A stretch of DNA of 64,000 nucleotides from Aaosphaeria pasadenensis (GCA_022813625.1 JAKLMB010000002.1:1302001-1366000), one strand, 5' to 3'; positions 47,882 to 59,832 are shown, counted from the first letter of the stretch. Numbers and translations are program-made. The notes: a model not told the origin generated them from the letters alone.

Positions 47882-48884
47882 CGCAAACTCGATTGCTTGC
47901 TACCGCATTCAAATGCGTTTTGGGGGTGCAATTGCGATGTTGCACCAACAATGGTGGTGTCATGAACTCCCCAGACACTACGATAGGTTTGTATTGTTTG
48001 CATGCCCTCGGCAATTTCCACCTTGGGTAACTGCGCTAAGCCGAATACGTGTCGCTAACTCAGAGAGCATCAATGGCTCGGGGCCTCAACATCCAAACAA
48101 CATCATCAGGTCTGAGATCTTATTTATTCGTCCAGTCTTCGAGAGTACGACCTGCATCGCCAAATGCCAATGATGGTTGGAGATCAGAATGACTACTACA
48201 AGGCCACAGGAGGCATTCTCTACGCATCACAATTATATATTGTTTGAGTTGCGCAGCTAATTCTCTTTACAGCATCTGAAAGCAGAGATCTGGTAAGACA
48301 CCGAAGCCAGTAATCAGTCTGAGCTTGAGGTCTGAGCGTCACGTACCATGTTTATCTCGTCACGAGGCCGTATACTTCTCCTGGAGGTTTGGGCTCCCCG
48401 CAATATGCCGATTACCAATAGATTGGTGGTTTCTGTTTCCTGGGAACAGTACCATGGGAGTGCTCTGGTAAACATGTTCTCTTGAGAATATCAAAGCCGA
48501 AATGGCGTTTCCAAGTCATTCTATTGACTGGTCAACGACTATGGAACCAATATTAGTTCTCGAGCTTTCCGTCCTGGTATGCAGGCGACCCCCTCTCGCT
48601 TCTTGGAATGTCTAGGTCAACCGTGACAACAGCCTCACGTACCTCTATATCTTCTTTCAAGCCCCCAATTATCCATTATTTGGCGACCTAAGAATTTTGT
48701 TATCGATTCTCGTACATGTGCAAACCCTGCCCCAAGCACCAAGACCTCACCTCTTACAGGATACTATTGCTACGCCTTGGCCGTTACATGTTTTACGACC
48801 CCTATTCTATCCAGACTGTTGTAGGTTCGCGGTATTGACGTCGAATAGTCTGTATAAATCCAGCTGTCATCTTCGATATTCGCC
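47882..48884. other. Divergent 1-kb intergenic region
   Basis: This lies between COQ6 (minus) and a gene of unknown function (plus), and should hold both promoters. No other feature was noticed. Confidence 0.6.
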
Positions 48885-50453
48885 ATGTCGTCCCAAAGCG
48901 CGCCGTTCTTTTCTCTCCCATCTCCCCGCAATCATTGTCCTAGGACCTCATCTGTCTCACCCACGCGATCACAAGAGCATTACACATATCCGGAGAGGAA
49001 GCGTAAGCGTAAGTTTGGATTCAGTCACACTTCAAGACCGGCCCAAAGCATCAAGGTCCGCCGTCGTGCAGGGTTCTTCACCAAGCTCTCACGGTGCAAA
49101 AACAGTCCAACCGACATCATGGCCGAGACTATCGTTGATCCATCACTGGTGTTGCCTGAAATACTTCCCATTGCAGATAACTCTCACTCCTGTGCAATAG
49201 CATTCGAGGCGCACTTACAAGGCAGAGACAATGCTGTAGAGGAGCGTCGGCGTGGGTCCTCGATGTTTGGGAGCTTTTCAACACAGCTCAAGTCTATTCT
49301 CACGTCGAGACACCGACGGTTCGATTCGCCGCCGAATGAGGACCTGTCATCTTATCATTTTGGCAAACGGTCAGCATCACCGCGTAAAGTGCTACCACGT
49401 ACACCATCGTACAGGCTCGCCAAAAACGAGACGTTCTTCCAACTTCCAAACACATCTGAAGGCTTGATCAGTCCGCCTGAACGCCTACCAGTGGAGTGCA
49501 TGTTAGACTTAGAAGCTTGTGCAATCGAAGGCAGCCTCCGCTTTGCATGGCACAGCACCGACATGCTTCAGTGTGCCCCAGGCCCAAGCGACTACTGGCG
49601 CAGTAAGAGATACCATGGCCGACGCTGTCAATTTCCAGAAGGCAGTGCACCATGCGAATGGGCTTCCTCTCCGTTCGACGTTTACCCAGAACCCTTGAAC
49701 GGACCTCCATCACCACACACACCCTCGAGTCCGTTCAATCCAATGGGTTTGAGCGGTCCCCAACATTGCTCTCTTCCCGATGAAGATCCATTGAGCCATG
49801 AAAGTGCGGCGACGGAAAGTGAGAAATCGCCATTCTTTCTGCCCTTGTTCCTCGTCCCTTTCAGGCGCAAAAAGTCAAAGTCGAAGGGAAAGCAAGCTCT
49901 CAGTCGGTGTGCATCGTACTCGTCGGCAATCGTGACCACCTCGGCCAACGTTCTCTTCGGGGACATACCCACCCACTTTGGTCCCGTACTAGGAGGACAA
50001 GGCTGCTCCATCACGATCGACGACATGGGCATCTTGCAAACCTCGGACGCGGCGTCAATTGCAGATTCGAATGATATACCGCACACGACGTATACAGCCA
50101 CCAGCAACATCACTGAGCCCTCGGGGGAATCCGACGAGCTGATCGATGCCATAATGGAAAGGCTTCTCGACCAGCATATGTCCTCTCGACTACATGTGCC
50201 GTCCTCCTCTGAAGAGTCCTCCTTGCTCAGCTCTACCTACCGCCTGGACCTCAACGAACCGACCGAGGACTCCAGGATAACCCCACAATCGAATAAGGAC
50301 GACCCAGTCCACGCAGCAACCTTTCGAGCCCCATCAACGACGCCATTGACGACACGACTCTCTTCATCGCCGTCCGCAGCGCCATCATCATCACCAACTA
50401 CACCACCAACACCCGAAACGAACCCCTTGTGTACCTCGTCTAGGGAGAAATAG
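48885..50453 (+). CDS. Disordered protein of unknown function
   Basis: A single open frame of 522 codons. Its length and codon regularity support a real gene, but I do not recognise a family. The product is Ser/Pro/Thr-rich with basic clusters (ERKRKRKFGF at about 37-46; FRRKKSKSKGKQ at about 328-339) that could be nuclear localisation signals. A middle part with more hydrophobic and Cys residues (about 190-265, LPVECMLDLEACAIEGSLRFAW and CQFPEGSAPCEW) is the only candidate folded region. A short helix DELIDAIMERLLDQHM lies at about 422-437. No signal peptide, membrane span or enzyme motif is visible. An intron cannot be excluded, for example near the AAGCGTAAGT at about 49000. Confidence 0.65.
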   Translation: MSSQSAPFFSLPSPRNHCPRTSSVSPTRSQEHYTYPERKRKRKFGFSHTSRPAQSIKVRRRAGFFTKLSRCKNSPTDIMAETIVDPSLVLPEILPIADNSHSCAIAFEAHLQGRDNAVEERRRGSSMFGSFSTQLKSILTSRHRRFDSPPNEDLSSYHFGKRSASPRKVLPRTPSYRLAKNETFFQLPNTSEGLISPPERLPVECMLDLEACAIEGSLRFAWHSTDMLQCAPGPSDYWRSKRYHGRRCQFPEGSAPCEWASSPFDVYPEPLNGPPSPHTPSSPFNPMGLSGPQHCSLPDEDPLSHESAATESEKSPFFLPLFLVPFRRKKSKSKGKQALSRCASYSSAIVTTSANVLFGDIPTHFGPVLGGQGCSITIDDMGILQTSDAASIADSNDIPHTTYTATSNITEPSGESDELIDAIMERLLDQHMSSRLHVPSSSEESSLLSSTYRLDLNEPTEDSRITPQSNKDDPVHAATFRAPSTTPLTTRLSSSPSAAPSSSPTTPPTPETNPLCTSSREK

Positions 50454-52178
50454 GCCCGGTTTCTCGCACAACGCTCCTGCAAAATCGCTTCATCGTACGT
50501 GAACGGATTCACGACGTACTTCCACGACCTATACACTTTGGAGATAGAACCACCCAGGATTTGAGTAGATGGACAGATGGACAGATGGATGGGCTGGTGG
50601 ACGAATGGACGGATGATATCAAAGCGAGATAAGCACGCAAGTTCATTTTCAATTTCTGGTTATCAAACCTCAGGCAATTCCCATATTCATTACCATTTCC
50701 TGTAGTCGACACCTCGTCGACAGATGCCTACCTAGACAGAGACAAACAAATAGCACTAATAAATGGCATTCCCACCCTTTCTTTCAACACACACGTATAC
50801 AAACTTCCCAAAGTCTAAAACTAAAATCTCTTATACTTTTCATACGACATCTAATCGACACCCAAGAAGAAAACCAAAAAAAAAAAAAAATCATTCATTC
50901 AATCATTTTGATTTCTCCACTACATACATATATGAGTAGTAAATAGGGGGGGGGGGGGGGGGGGAGGGGGGAAAGAAGAATATGGGAATAGGTAGGACTC
51001 CAAGGAAGAGTTAAGTCGCCCCCCTCTCCGCCCCACTACTTGGCCGTTCTGCATCGTCCGAGGTACAAAGGTTCCCATTGACTTATTGGACACGGTAGTC
51101 ATACACACATACCTTGATCGTAACGGACATGGAAACAACAGAGTGGAACGAGTAGCAGAAAGACCTGAACCCCAAACCATGACCCCCGGAAACAAATACT
51201 TGTACACGATCCCCACGATCGATCTTTCTATAAAATCGAAAGACAACATACAAGATGACTTTGGCCAATCATATTGTCTTATTAGATGGTGGGTTGGGTC
51301 GGGTCTACGAAGGGGACTGAATGATTGCTGGTTGGTGGGTTGATATCGATGACTTCAAGGATCTCTGTGGTAGGGAATGGAGAAAAGAGGCGCGCCATTG
51401 TTGCACGTGTGGTAGACATACCTGGGTTCAGCCACCAAACTCCGAGCCAATTTCACATTGTTCAATGGACGACTGGTGTTCCAGAGGATCCGAGGTCTTC
51501 GCTTGGATGTCAATTTGAGTCCTGGTAGCCGACTTTAGGTGTGGAGTATTCTGGAAGATGATCGACACAGCGTACATTCATCAATACGTCGTGTTTCAGC
51601 AGTCTGGTGAATCGTAGGGACTGTTCGCGAAGGGGTTGTTGGAATATATCACGTGCGTCATCACCGATGATCAAGGGTGCAAAGTTCTTTGGTTTTCACA
51701 ACCCCTCCACGTCTCTCATATGCTATTACAAACGTTCCTAGGCTGTTAAGAAGCTAATGGACATGAATCAACGGAGGTAAACCTCGGGCTTCTCTCTGAA
51801 CCTCCAACCCCATATATAGCGCCCCAATTAGAGAAATCCTTGGTATTACTGTGAGGAGAAGGCAATCGATGGTACCGGACTGCCTGTAATGTATGCCAAA
51901 GCCAAAAATGCAAATGTGATGCGGAAAGGATTGACGAAACCCGCTTTTGCGCGGGCAAAACCATAATGTAAAGGACTGGAGATGTTTTCCGAAACAGTTG
52001 AAAAACGCTACAACGCTATGCATAGGTAAAAAAAGGAATGTAAGTGGTTCGTGCACGAGAATGAATCGAAAGGAGCATGGAGGAGATGCCGCCAGCTTGG
52101 GGGAGCAGCTGGCTCGAAGCGAGATTGGGTGATGTTTACGTCCCGTGCGAGGTGAGACGCCAGCGCCGATCATCAATT
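50454..52178. other. 1.7-kb convergent region
   Basis: The 3' ends of the genes on either side face each other here. It contains an A run (50877-50890) and a 19-G run (50946-50964). No supportable gene. Confidence 0.6.
50946..50964 (+). repeat. Poly-G tract of 19 bases
   Basis: Nineteen consecutive G are followed by an A and six more G. It lies downstream of the 522-residue gene. Its length may be unstable or a base-calling artefact. Confidence 0.85.
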
Positions 52179-52915
52179 TTACAAGATGAGGGCGAATCCG
52201 GCGAAGACACCAGCGAAGACGACCGCGAGGCTGTAGCTCTGGCCGAGGTTGAGCATGGAGCTCGCAGCGCCCTTGTCATTCGGCTTGCTGGTTCCCGTAG
52301 AGCCCCAAGGGTCAGAGCTGGCGGTGGCCGAGGGCGTGGAGGAAGCAGTGTGCAGGGTTGCAAGAGAGGAGTTGGCCGGTTTTGGGGTTTGAGCTCCGCA
52401 AGGGTGGTCGGCACTAGAATACATTGTCAGATACTGGTACAAGATTGGCTCGGTGAGAGAGCATAGAGGCTTAGCAATTGACATACCGGCAGGAGTTAGA
52501 GCACTCGTTGTTGCCCAAGCCGCAGTTGGCCACACACTGGTTTTGCCATGTTGTGCAGATCCAGTAGGGGAGAGTCTGAGAGTACTCGGTGATGTTGGGG
52601 CGGACGTTGTTCTCGCAGACGCAGGAGTAGGTCAGAGCTTCGGGGTCGCACTCATTCTCGATAGTGTCCTGGGAGGTGACACCGGGTTGCTGGAGGCAGA
52701 TGAGAGGGCATTGAGACGTCTGGTCAAGACACCACTTGGCTGGAGGTGGGAGTTAGCAGTGATGGAACAAGTGTGTCTCTCTTGGGTAACTCACCCTTGT
52801 CTGCATCTGAGACAGTGTTCGGGTCGATGGTGTATGGGTAGTTTTGCTGAGGGTCTGACTGAGCAGCAGAAAGGGTAGCAAAGGCGAAGGCGGCAACGGC
52901 GATAGCGGAACGCAT
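52179..52915 (-). CDS. GPI-anchored Cys-rich secreted protein (DUF7707-like)
   Basis: Exons 52915-52795, 52739-52487 and 52413-52179, with introns of 55 and 73 bp, give 202 residues. A signal peptide (MRSAIAVAAFAFATLSAAQS) precedes a compact Cys-rich domain (about 24-130) with QNYPYTIDPNTV, WCLDQTSQCPLICLQ, CDPEALTYSCVCEN, WICTTWQNQC and ADHPCGA. This is the pattern of the fungal extracellular family I know as DUF7707. A Ser/Thr/Ala stalk follows, then a small-residue site (GAASS) and a hydrophobic end (VVFAGVFAGFALIL) typical of GPI attachment. So the protein should sit on the outer plasma membrane or cell wall. The function of the family is not established. An upstream in-frame ATG at 52978 adds a non-signal leader and is less likely. 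Confidence 0.85.
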
Positions 52916-53834
52916 ATTGACGGTTGGGATGTTGATGATGGTGTTGGAGGTACGAGTTATTGATGGACTACTGAACAAAGAGATATAACGTTAGCAATTG
53001 TGGATGCGGATGTATGTGACTGTGTTTGGAAGAATGGAGGATCAGAGCAGATGGAAGATTGGAATAAATATGAAGGCGTTGGTGAGGTGACTGTGAAGGG
53101 AAGGAATGCATTGGGTGGGGCTGGTTCTTACTCTTTCGTTTGAAAGGGGGAAATGGTAATGGTAAGTAGATGAATTAGGAAGGGATTAAACAATGTATGA
53201 GTATAGTAGCGACTGGATGGAGAGGAAGTCGAAGTCAGGTCAAGGACTCGAAAGAATAAGAAGAAGGAAGCACCTCGAGATGAAGAAGCAAGCGAAGGTG
53301 TGAGCGAGAGTGATGGAAGAAGCAGAAGAAGCGAGAGTGAGCTTATTAGAACGATGGGGATGTGGATGAGTATTAGTACATGATTGTGCAGGTGCAGGGA
53401 CCGGATAGTGGAGTGGAGAGAGAGGAGATGGAGTAAGTTATTAAGTTAGTTGAACGATTAGGGTAGGTAATTAAGGTGGTTCAGGTGGTTTCCTGCATAA
53501 AGTGGAGTTTTGTCGTGAACTGTGAACTGACGATAAAAAAAGGGAGAGGACGAGACCGGGATGGGAGGTCTTGGACATGGTCTGTGTTAGACATCGCTCA
53601 CCTCCACCCGCCTATCTTCAACTGTACTGATGCATGGGTGGACAGGTATTGCTGCAACTATGCAAAGCTGTAACATCATCGGCGAGTAGTGGTTAATTAC
53701 TGTCTATCAGGTGGAAATTTAGAAGATGAATGGGAGCTGAAGGGGGATAGGATAAGAAAGAATTCATGGCGTACTGAATGGATTGAGTGTATGGATGGTG
53801 TGAGTCCCTGCGTGAACGTGAGAGAGTGAGGGTG

Positions 53835-53862
53835 GGAGATGGAGATGGAGATGGAGATGGAG
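53835..53862 (+). repeat. GGAGAT hexamer repeat
   Basis: Four tandem GGAGAT units and part of a fifth, in gene-free DNA. Confidence 0.85.
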
Positions 53863-55003
53863 GCGGCGACGGCGGCAAATGGACTAGACTGGACTGGATT
53901 GGACTGGAGGGACTTGGATTGGCCACTGGATCGGACTGGATGGGGACATGAACCGTGACGGGGCATCTTCAATACAATAATTATTGAATTAGACAGGATT
54001 GGACTGGGCTGGACTCAGATGCGATCCTAGCTTCCATTGCTATTCTATTCAAATCACACCTATTCCCGGCTCACCCCTCTGTAGTCTGTACTATAATGTG
54101 TACGGGATACATCACGATAATGGGCTCCATAGCATGCCTAACAATGTTCGCCCCATAAGAATGATTGCCCACCTGTGCCATGGCTCATTGCAGTAGAGCG
54201 TGTCTGACCTTACCATCCCATATCCATCTGAGATGCAGGGAGGAAAGGTGTGTAGGTGTGGTAAGACACAGGCCGCGTCTACGGAGAATGGTTATGGTGG
54301 CGGCCGTGGCATACACAGTAGGGAGGTCATAAACACGGGAGAGTAGTAGTAGCTGCTACTACTCTACAAATTAGATGGCCTATGGATTATGGGGGAGTAT
54401 CACTATCATGGTGTTGGTTGGACTACAGAGTGGGAATTAGAGTGAATAGTGAAGGAAAGAATGGATGAATAAACGAGTGGGTGTTTCAGAAAACACGATG
54501 ATCGACGGACGGAACGGAACCGAAGTGAACTGGACTGAAGTGAAGTGAAGACTACTGTATACTGTGTAAGCTGTGTAAAGGGAACCGAAGGAAAAGGAAT
54601 TTGAGGATGTGAAATGATTTGACGAAAAGAAAACAAACGAGACCAAACGCCAAGTCCCCAAGTCCGGAAGGAACCCAGAGCGAACAACAGACAACAGGGA
54701 TAAAGGGGGGAAGGATGCATCCCCTTCCTATTCGGGAATCGCTACGAAAGAGCTATGGCCACCACCGAGTCCCTCCATTCTGTTCGATTCTATTACTCGG
54801 TAATCCCTACGAGTACGATAATATTCACCAACAACTTCATCAACACCACGGGGACCAAGGAGAATGGAACTCTCACCAACATGTGGAGTATGCAGGCCTA
54901 ATAATTAGATGGCAGAACAACAACAGTGTATTGTAGGCCACCGTAATATACTCTACACTCCCCCATGTCCTACAGATGGCCATGTCTTTCTCTCCCTTCT
55001 TCT

Positions 55004-55027
55004 ACCACCACCACCACCACCACCACC
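55004..55027 (+). repeat. ACC trinucleotide repeat
   Basis: Eight consecutive ACC units in gene-free DNA upstream of the PX gene. Confidence 0.85.
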
Positions 55028-56173
55028 TTGTTTCATGATTATCGATTCACAAGATGTTCTTGTTCTTCTGGCTTCTGACTGGATTCCCTATTCAACTGTA
55101 CTAAGCCAACAATACAGTATTACAGTTGCTACCGTCTCCGGCAATGAGCACCCGCTTTCACGATGCACTCAAACACAGATCGGCCCGTGGGTCCTGCCCA
55201 TGCCATTGCCCTTAGCCCTTAGCTTGACCCTTGTCGACTCGTTAGCCTCCTATTTTCCACTCTCTCTTTTCCTCTCTCAGAGTCTCCCCACGGTCTCGCT
55301 CTCTTTCTTTCTTTTCTTTCTTTGCCCGCCGGTCATGCACTTCTCGTAATAATATATAAATTATTAGATTAGGTAGGGCGCTATCTGCATTGGATGCCAA
55401 TACTAATCGGGTGCGGGCCTCTATTGTCGAATTCTATTCATCTTCTCTTCTCGCTCCACAAGTACGGAGTACTGGGTAGATATATCCACGACAGGCCCGA
55501 GACAACCAACCCTTTGATACCTTGCCTCATCACCTTACCTACCTCGCCTTGAATGGCTTCAATGGTGCATAAGTCAATTAGCTACTCGTAGATAGATGAT
55601 GTTCCTAGATCGACGCTTGCTTTTTGACTTGTGCATGCGGAGAGCGTGATGGCGTCGTCTTTGGTCGATGGCCACCTCTCCTCTGCTCTTCTGCCGCCTC
55701 AACAATCGCACTAGCCCCGTCTTGTTCGTCCTCCATTTCTGTTTTTGCATGCCACCGTCGCCCCATCACTATCACCACTTCTGCACCTCATACCTTATCG
55801 TGATCAGCCACATCCATACAATTCTATTGCACATGCTCCGTACATACGAGCAGTGACTACACACATATTACACACCATCGTATCCATCCATCACTTATTC
55901 CATCTCGCCCTACTCCACACCTGGCTAAAAACAAACCTCCTTTCCTCTCTAATCCTCCGTATTCTCTACAAGACATACCGGACTCTATACACATACATAC
56001 ACAGTCACACACCTTCTCTTCCACCAACCCCTCTCTCTCCCCGCAGCCCGTCCTCTCTATCTCTGAAACCTGAACCCGAACCAAACCCCAATCCCCATCC
56101 CAATCCCAATCCTTCTTCTTCCCCGTTGTAGTTGGACCCGCGCTACCGCACTCTCGACCCACTACCTAGATGG

Positions 56174-57318
56174 ATGGAGCCCGGTTCTGAGTCTGTCCAA
56201 CACCAAACTCACCACAGAGTCAAAGTTGAAGGCCGAGGCCAGGGCCAACACCCGCGTCCTGCCTCTGCGGACAATCTCGACGACGGTGTCGACAATGGCA
56301 ATGCAGACCGCACCCTCCCCGCCTCGTTCACGCCACGTCCCGAACGCAGCAGCATCGTGCCCCCTTACTGGCAGAGGCACGAGCGAACCACCAGCAACAG
56401 CAATGTGAGCTCTTCCGACAACGTCTCACAGTCGGCCCCGATCCTCCTCGAGGACCACACCGACTCTGGCTCCGAGCAATGCAAAGCGCTGTGGGCAAAG
56501 CATGTCACCATTGACGATTATGTCATTGTCAGTGGCACCGCACCTGGCCTGGGAGCTTACGTCGTCTTCCACTGCACCGTCGAAACATTGCATGTAAGTC
56601 TACCACTTCCGGGAGCCGTTCTTGCAGTTCCGCTGCGGCGTTGTATTGCAGAACTGCACTACCCATGCTACCCTATCATCTATGCCGTTGCCTCTCCCGT
56701 TACAGATGGGGTAGTCATACTATCCAACGATGCCACCACTCCCAGATGGTCCTTGGCTAACCATAACTGTTCTTTTCCAGGGAGGGCCCATGAAGATTAT
56801 TAAAAGGTATCGTATAGTCTATCTATCATGGTTGTGAAACACCTCACTATCCCCATACCACATTAACACCGATGCTATAGATATTCCGAGTTCGACGAGC
56901 TGCGGCAAAAGCTAGTGCAAACGTTTCCGCATGCCGAGGGAGCCATGCCTCCACTACCACCAAAGAGCGTAATATGTAAGTCACCAGACCAGACCTCCCA
57001 ATATCCAGTAGACCAGTACTCCGTACAAAGACAACCCACCCCACCTGCCTCATCCGCGCCAGTTTCTACTGTTGCATTATCAAAAAAAAAAAACCAATAT
57101 TGACATTATTGCCCCAACCCACACAGCTCGCTTCCGACCGAGATTTCTAGAAAAACGAAGGACCGGCCTCTCGTATTTCCTCAAGTACGTTCTCCGATCT
57201 TCCCATCGCTTGTCCACAAACGTCCCACTAACTCTTTCTTCCTTCTATTTTTAGTTGCATCCTACTGAATCCCGAATTCGCGGGTTCGCCAGTCCTAAAA
57301 GAATTCCTCTTCTCTTGA
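56174..57318 (+). CDS. PX-domain protein of the Ypt35 type
   Basis: Five exons: 56174-56593, 56781-56806 (26 nt), 56881-56975, 57127-57184 and 57255-57318; phases agree; 220 residues. The first 100 residues are disordered. The PX domain spans about 105-220: ALWAKHVTIDDYVIVSG, the phosphoinositide-binding RYSEF (149-153), the Pro loop MPPLPPKSVI (about 171-180), and RFRPRFLEKRRTGLSYFL (182-199) with basic residues expected to contact phosphate. It ends in NPEFAGSPVLKEFLFS, the usual terminal helix. This layout (short disordered N-terminus, one C-terminal PX) matches yeast Ypt35, an endosome/vacuole adaptor that recruits Vps13. The start at 56174 is the only in-frame ATG before the domain. Confidence 0.85.
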
Positions 57319-57705
57319 TCATGCTTCCTCCATTTTCCCCTCCCCCACGCTATTTATTGTGCATATGGATGGGTATTGTATATATTTTATTCTATTTCCG
57401 ACCATCTCGTTTTTCCTCTTCCATCCAATTTTGTGTATTTCCAACCAAGGCATTTATTTCATCAGGTTAGCAAATCGCAGGGCATGTCTTTTCTGGTCAA
57501 TTGGGATCACGGCTCCAGTCTAGATAAACTAGGTACTAAAATGTGTATCTTAAGCTAGAGAGACAACGCGAACAGAATGAATAGTATCCTCCCAATGGAG
57601 ATCAGCTCTCCTTGGAGACCATCTCTTCACGGAGAGTTTCATTACGGAAAGGTTGTCTCCATGGAAAAGAATTTCGAAGGGTATTTGCAGCCGAATGGTT
57701 CGCAT
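57319..57705. other. Convergent intergenic region
   Basis: The 3' ends of the PX and Fic genes face each other across AT-rich sequence. No other feature was seen. Confidence 0.6.
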
Positions 57706-58884
57706 TTAGAACTCTCGCCCTTTGAAAGTCCTCATCATGTCTAACTGAGTAGAAACCATCAAATAGACGAAAGCTTCCGGTTTGCCATTCTGCGCATCCG
57801 AGACGCTGCGCAGATAGTCTTCGCGAGACCAGCCCTGCATAACGACCGGCACATAGCCTTGTCGAACCATGTAGTCATGCATTAGGGTTCGTCCGACTCT
57901 TCCATTGCCATCTTGAAAAGGGTGGATGAAGAAGAAGTAGATGATTGACTGGCATGCGAGGATAAGGGGATGAAGTTCCTTTTGTGCATGGGCATCGTTT
58001 CTCCAAGTTATGAATTTCTTCATCAAGTTTGGCACTTCTTGGGGGTATGGAAACACTTGCATCGGGTTGGACACCACTGAGATTGGAAGACTGCGGTAAG
58101 AGCCAATAGGTAATTTTTTCCCCCAGCCAGGCGCAGTCCAAAAATTTTCGGATGGTGTGTCTTTTAACAGAAGGGCAGATAGCCCGTGGAGGTCTTCTTC
58201 GTCCAGACCTGCTGTGCCTGGAAACCTTGGGGCCATCTCGGCGATCCAGTGCGATACAATGATGTGATTACGCAGCTCAGCAACCTCAGTCATAACCCTT
58301 TCGGAGATCGCAGATGGAAGTAGCTTGGTGGAAAGTCTGCTAGGAAGTAGATCGTGAGGCCGTGGAAAGTCGACATGCTTGAGATCGTCGATATTGAGAG
58401 ATGCGTAGTCATGGCTCTTGAAGACTGTACTTTCAAGCGCATCGCTGATGATTACAGCTTCGCTGAGCGAGAGAGAGTTTGACTCTATCTTGACAGACTG
58501 ATGGCCGTACTCGGCAACAAGAGTTTTCGCGATGGTTGAGACAGGTGTCTTGATGGATGAGCGCAATGAGTCGATTTCTGCGAGAACATCTGAATATTCC
58601 TAGGAACTGGTCAGTCGATTTGTCCATAGCTGCCATTGAAGGATGTTTACCTTTTGGAGTTTATGATATCCATAGCGTTCTGAGTTGTCAGGTTGGAAGT
58701 AGTTATACCAGCAGTCGCCACTTCGCGCAAGAGCCGTGTACGCTTCGCTGCGCGGGTCAAGTTTGCGGGCCTCAGCGTAGATTTCTTCCAGGAAGGGCAA
58801 CCGCGCACGATTGACGTATGTTCGAAGTCCTGGTGCTGCCTTGGGCAAGCAGAAGTGCCGCAGCGCAAAGCGCGAGTGAGCCAT
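57706..58884 (-). CDS. Fic-domain protein (putative AMP-transferase)
   Basis: Exons 58884-58651 and 58599-57706, with a 51-bp GTAAAC...TAG intron, give 375 residues. The canonical Fic loop HPFQDGNGRVGR lies at 304-315, with catalytic H304 and the anion-binding DGNGR intact. Upstream, SVKIESNSLSLSEA (113-126) aligns with the inhibitory helix [S/T]xxxE[G/N] of autoinhibited Fic enzymes; E117 is present but the next residue is Ser, not Gly. The target-binding flap may be near WTAPGWGKKLPIGSYRS. Fic enzymes usually transfer AMP to Ser, Thr or Tyr of target proteins. The first ~78 residues have an Arg/Ala start (MAHSRFALRHFC...) that might target mitochondria. Fungal Fic proteins of this size often resemble bacterial ones, and horizontal origin is possible but unproven. 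The longer frame upstream has no ATG. Confidence 0.88.
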
Positions 58885-58924
58885 GATTGTGGAGTTGTGG
58901 AATGACGAGGGTTTCAATACACGT

Positions 58925-58948
58925 ACGATACTCACCGCCGAGTATCGT
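58925..58948 (-). repeat. Perfect 9-bp inverted repeat upstream of the Fic gene
   Basis: ACGATACTC, a six-base spacer and GAGTATCGT, ending 40 bases before the Fic start codon at 58884. It may form a leader hairpin or be a binding site. Confidence 0.6.
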
Positions 58949-59487
58949 CTATGAATGCTTCCTGCCAATCGATGTCTGAAACTCTGTGATCACCTCACCA
59001 GCCTCCCTCCCGCCCAGGGAGTGAGCACTGGGAAATTGCCTTATGTCGTTAGGTAGGTGCTGCTGAATATCAAGCGCCAAACAGCTTAGACTGGTGTACT
59101 GTGCCTTCGAAATCACTATCGCTATTGCCGAAAAGAGTTGCACATTGGGAAAACCGAAGTGAACACCACCCACCCCGCATACCAGGCACCTTCTTTTTCG
59201 GCGCCGATTGTTGGGACGTCCGACAGACAGACAGACAGACAAAGGCGAGGCAAGTCTACTGGGCTCAGATCTAAGAACCGTTTTTTGCTCAACACTTTTC
59301 ATAAACGCTGCGAGGGCACCATTAGAAACTAATCGAATACAATATACATATGCAGTTTTGCGGGGAACATAACTCCATAATGACGCGCAGGGACCAGCAC
59401 TCACTCCGCAATTGTGGTCGTGAGAGTCGGAAGGAATAGTGAGGGTCCAGCCAGTCCAGGACGTTCGGACTAGCAACGTCAGTGCAC

Positions 59488-59497
59488 TTATCGCCGA
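59488..59497 (-). promoter_or_regulatory. Shared motif TCGGCGATAA, copy 1
   Basis: Reads TTATCGCCGA on the plus strand, about 340 bases before the reductase ATG. It is one of six exact copies in the reductase and hydrolase promoters. Confidence 0.6.
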
Positions 59498-59548
59498 AAA
59501 TGAATGGTAGATCATCGGTGGTCCGCCACTTTTGCATCGATCGTCTTG

Positions 59549-59566
59549 TTATCGCCGAAAGATCGC
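59549..59566 (-). promoter_or_regulatory. Shared motif, copy 2 with 18-bp identity
   Basis: The minus strand reads GCGATCTTTCGGCGATAA, identical over 18 bases to 61338-61355 in the hydrolase promoter but in the opposite orientation. With one mismatch the match extends to about 23 bases. Confidence 0.7.
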
Positions 59567-59719
59567 TAACCACATGCTTCGTTTCGTCGGCGCTGAAAGA
59601 CACTATGAGAGTAATTGCGGACTTCGAGCATTATGTGGTCTGTACTTGTTAGGAATGAGGAGTTGGGTAGAGTGTGCAATACGTCAGCTTCCGACAGGCT
59701 GAGGACGTGCTGTTGATTC

Positions 59720-59726
59720 TATAAAA
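59720..59726 (+). promoter_or_regulatory. TATA box of the reductase gene
   Basis: TATAAAA, 107 bases before the reductase ATG. It is followed by TGA, as is the TATA box of the hydrolase gene. Confidence 0.6.
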
Positions 59727-59832
59727 TGACGCTGTGTTATAATTGAATCTATATCCTTACATATAAACACGAAACACTGAGCAAATTTCACAAGATCCTA
59801 CAACCCACCAACTCCCCAATTCTCCTATTGCA

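Larger units (their letters stand above)
52916..56173. other. 3.3-kb divergent intergenic region
   Basis: This separates the GPI-protein gene (minus) from the PX gene (plus). It is rich in simple repeats: purine-rich GAAG runs near 53250-53420, GGAGAT repeats at 53835-53862 and ACC repeats at 55004-55027. Frames here are low complexity and I support no gene. Confidence 0.6.
58885..59832. other. Divergent region between the Fic and reductase genes
   Basis: About 950 bases hold both promoters. Present are a perfect 9-bp inverted repeat close to the Fic ATG (58925-58948), a TCGGCGCCGA palindrome (59198-59207), an ACAG run (59221-59241), two copies of TTATCGCCGA and a TATA box for the reductase. 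Confidence 0.65.

Noticed and set aside
48990..49020. Possible splice donor (GCGTAAGT) within the 522-residue gene
   Set aside because: The frame continues open through it for hundreds of codons and no matching acceptor improves the protein.
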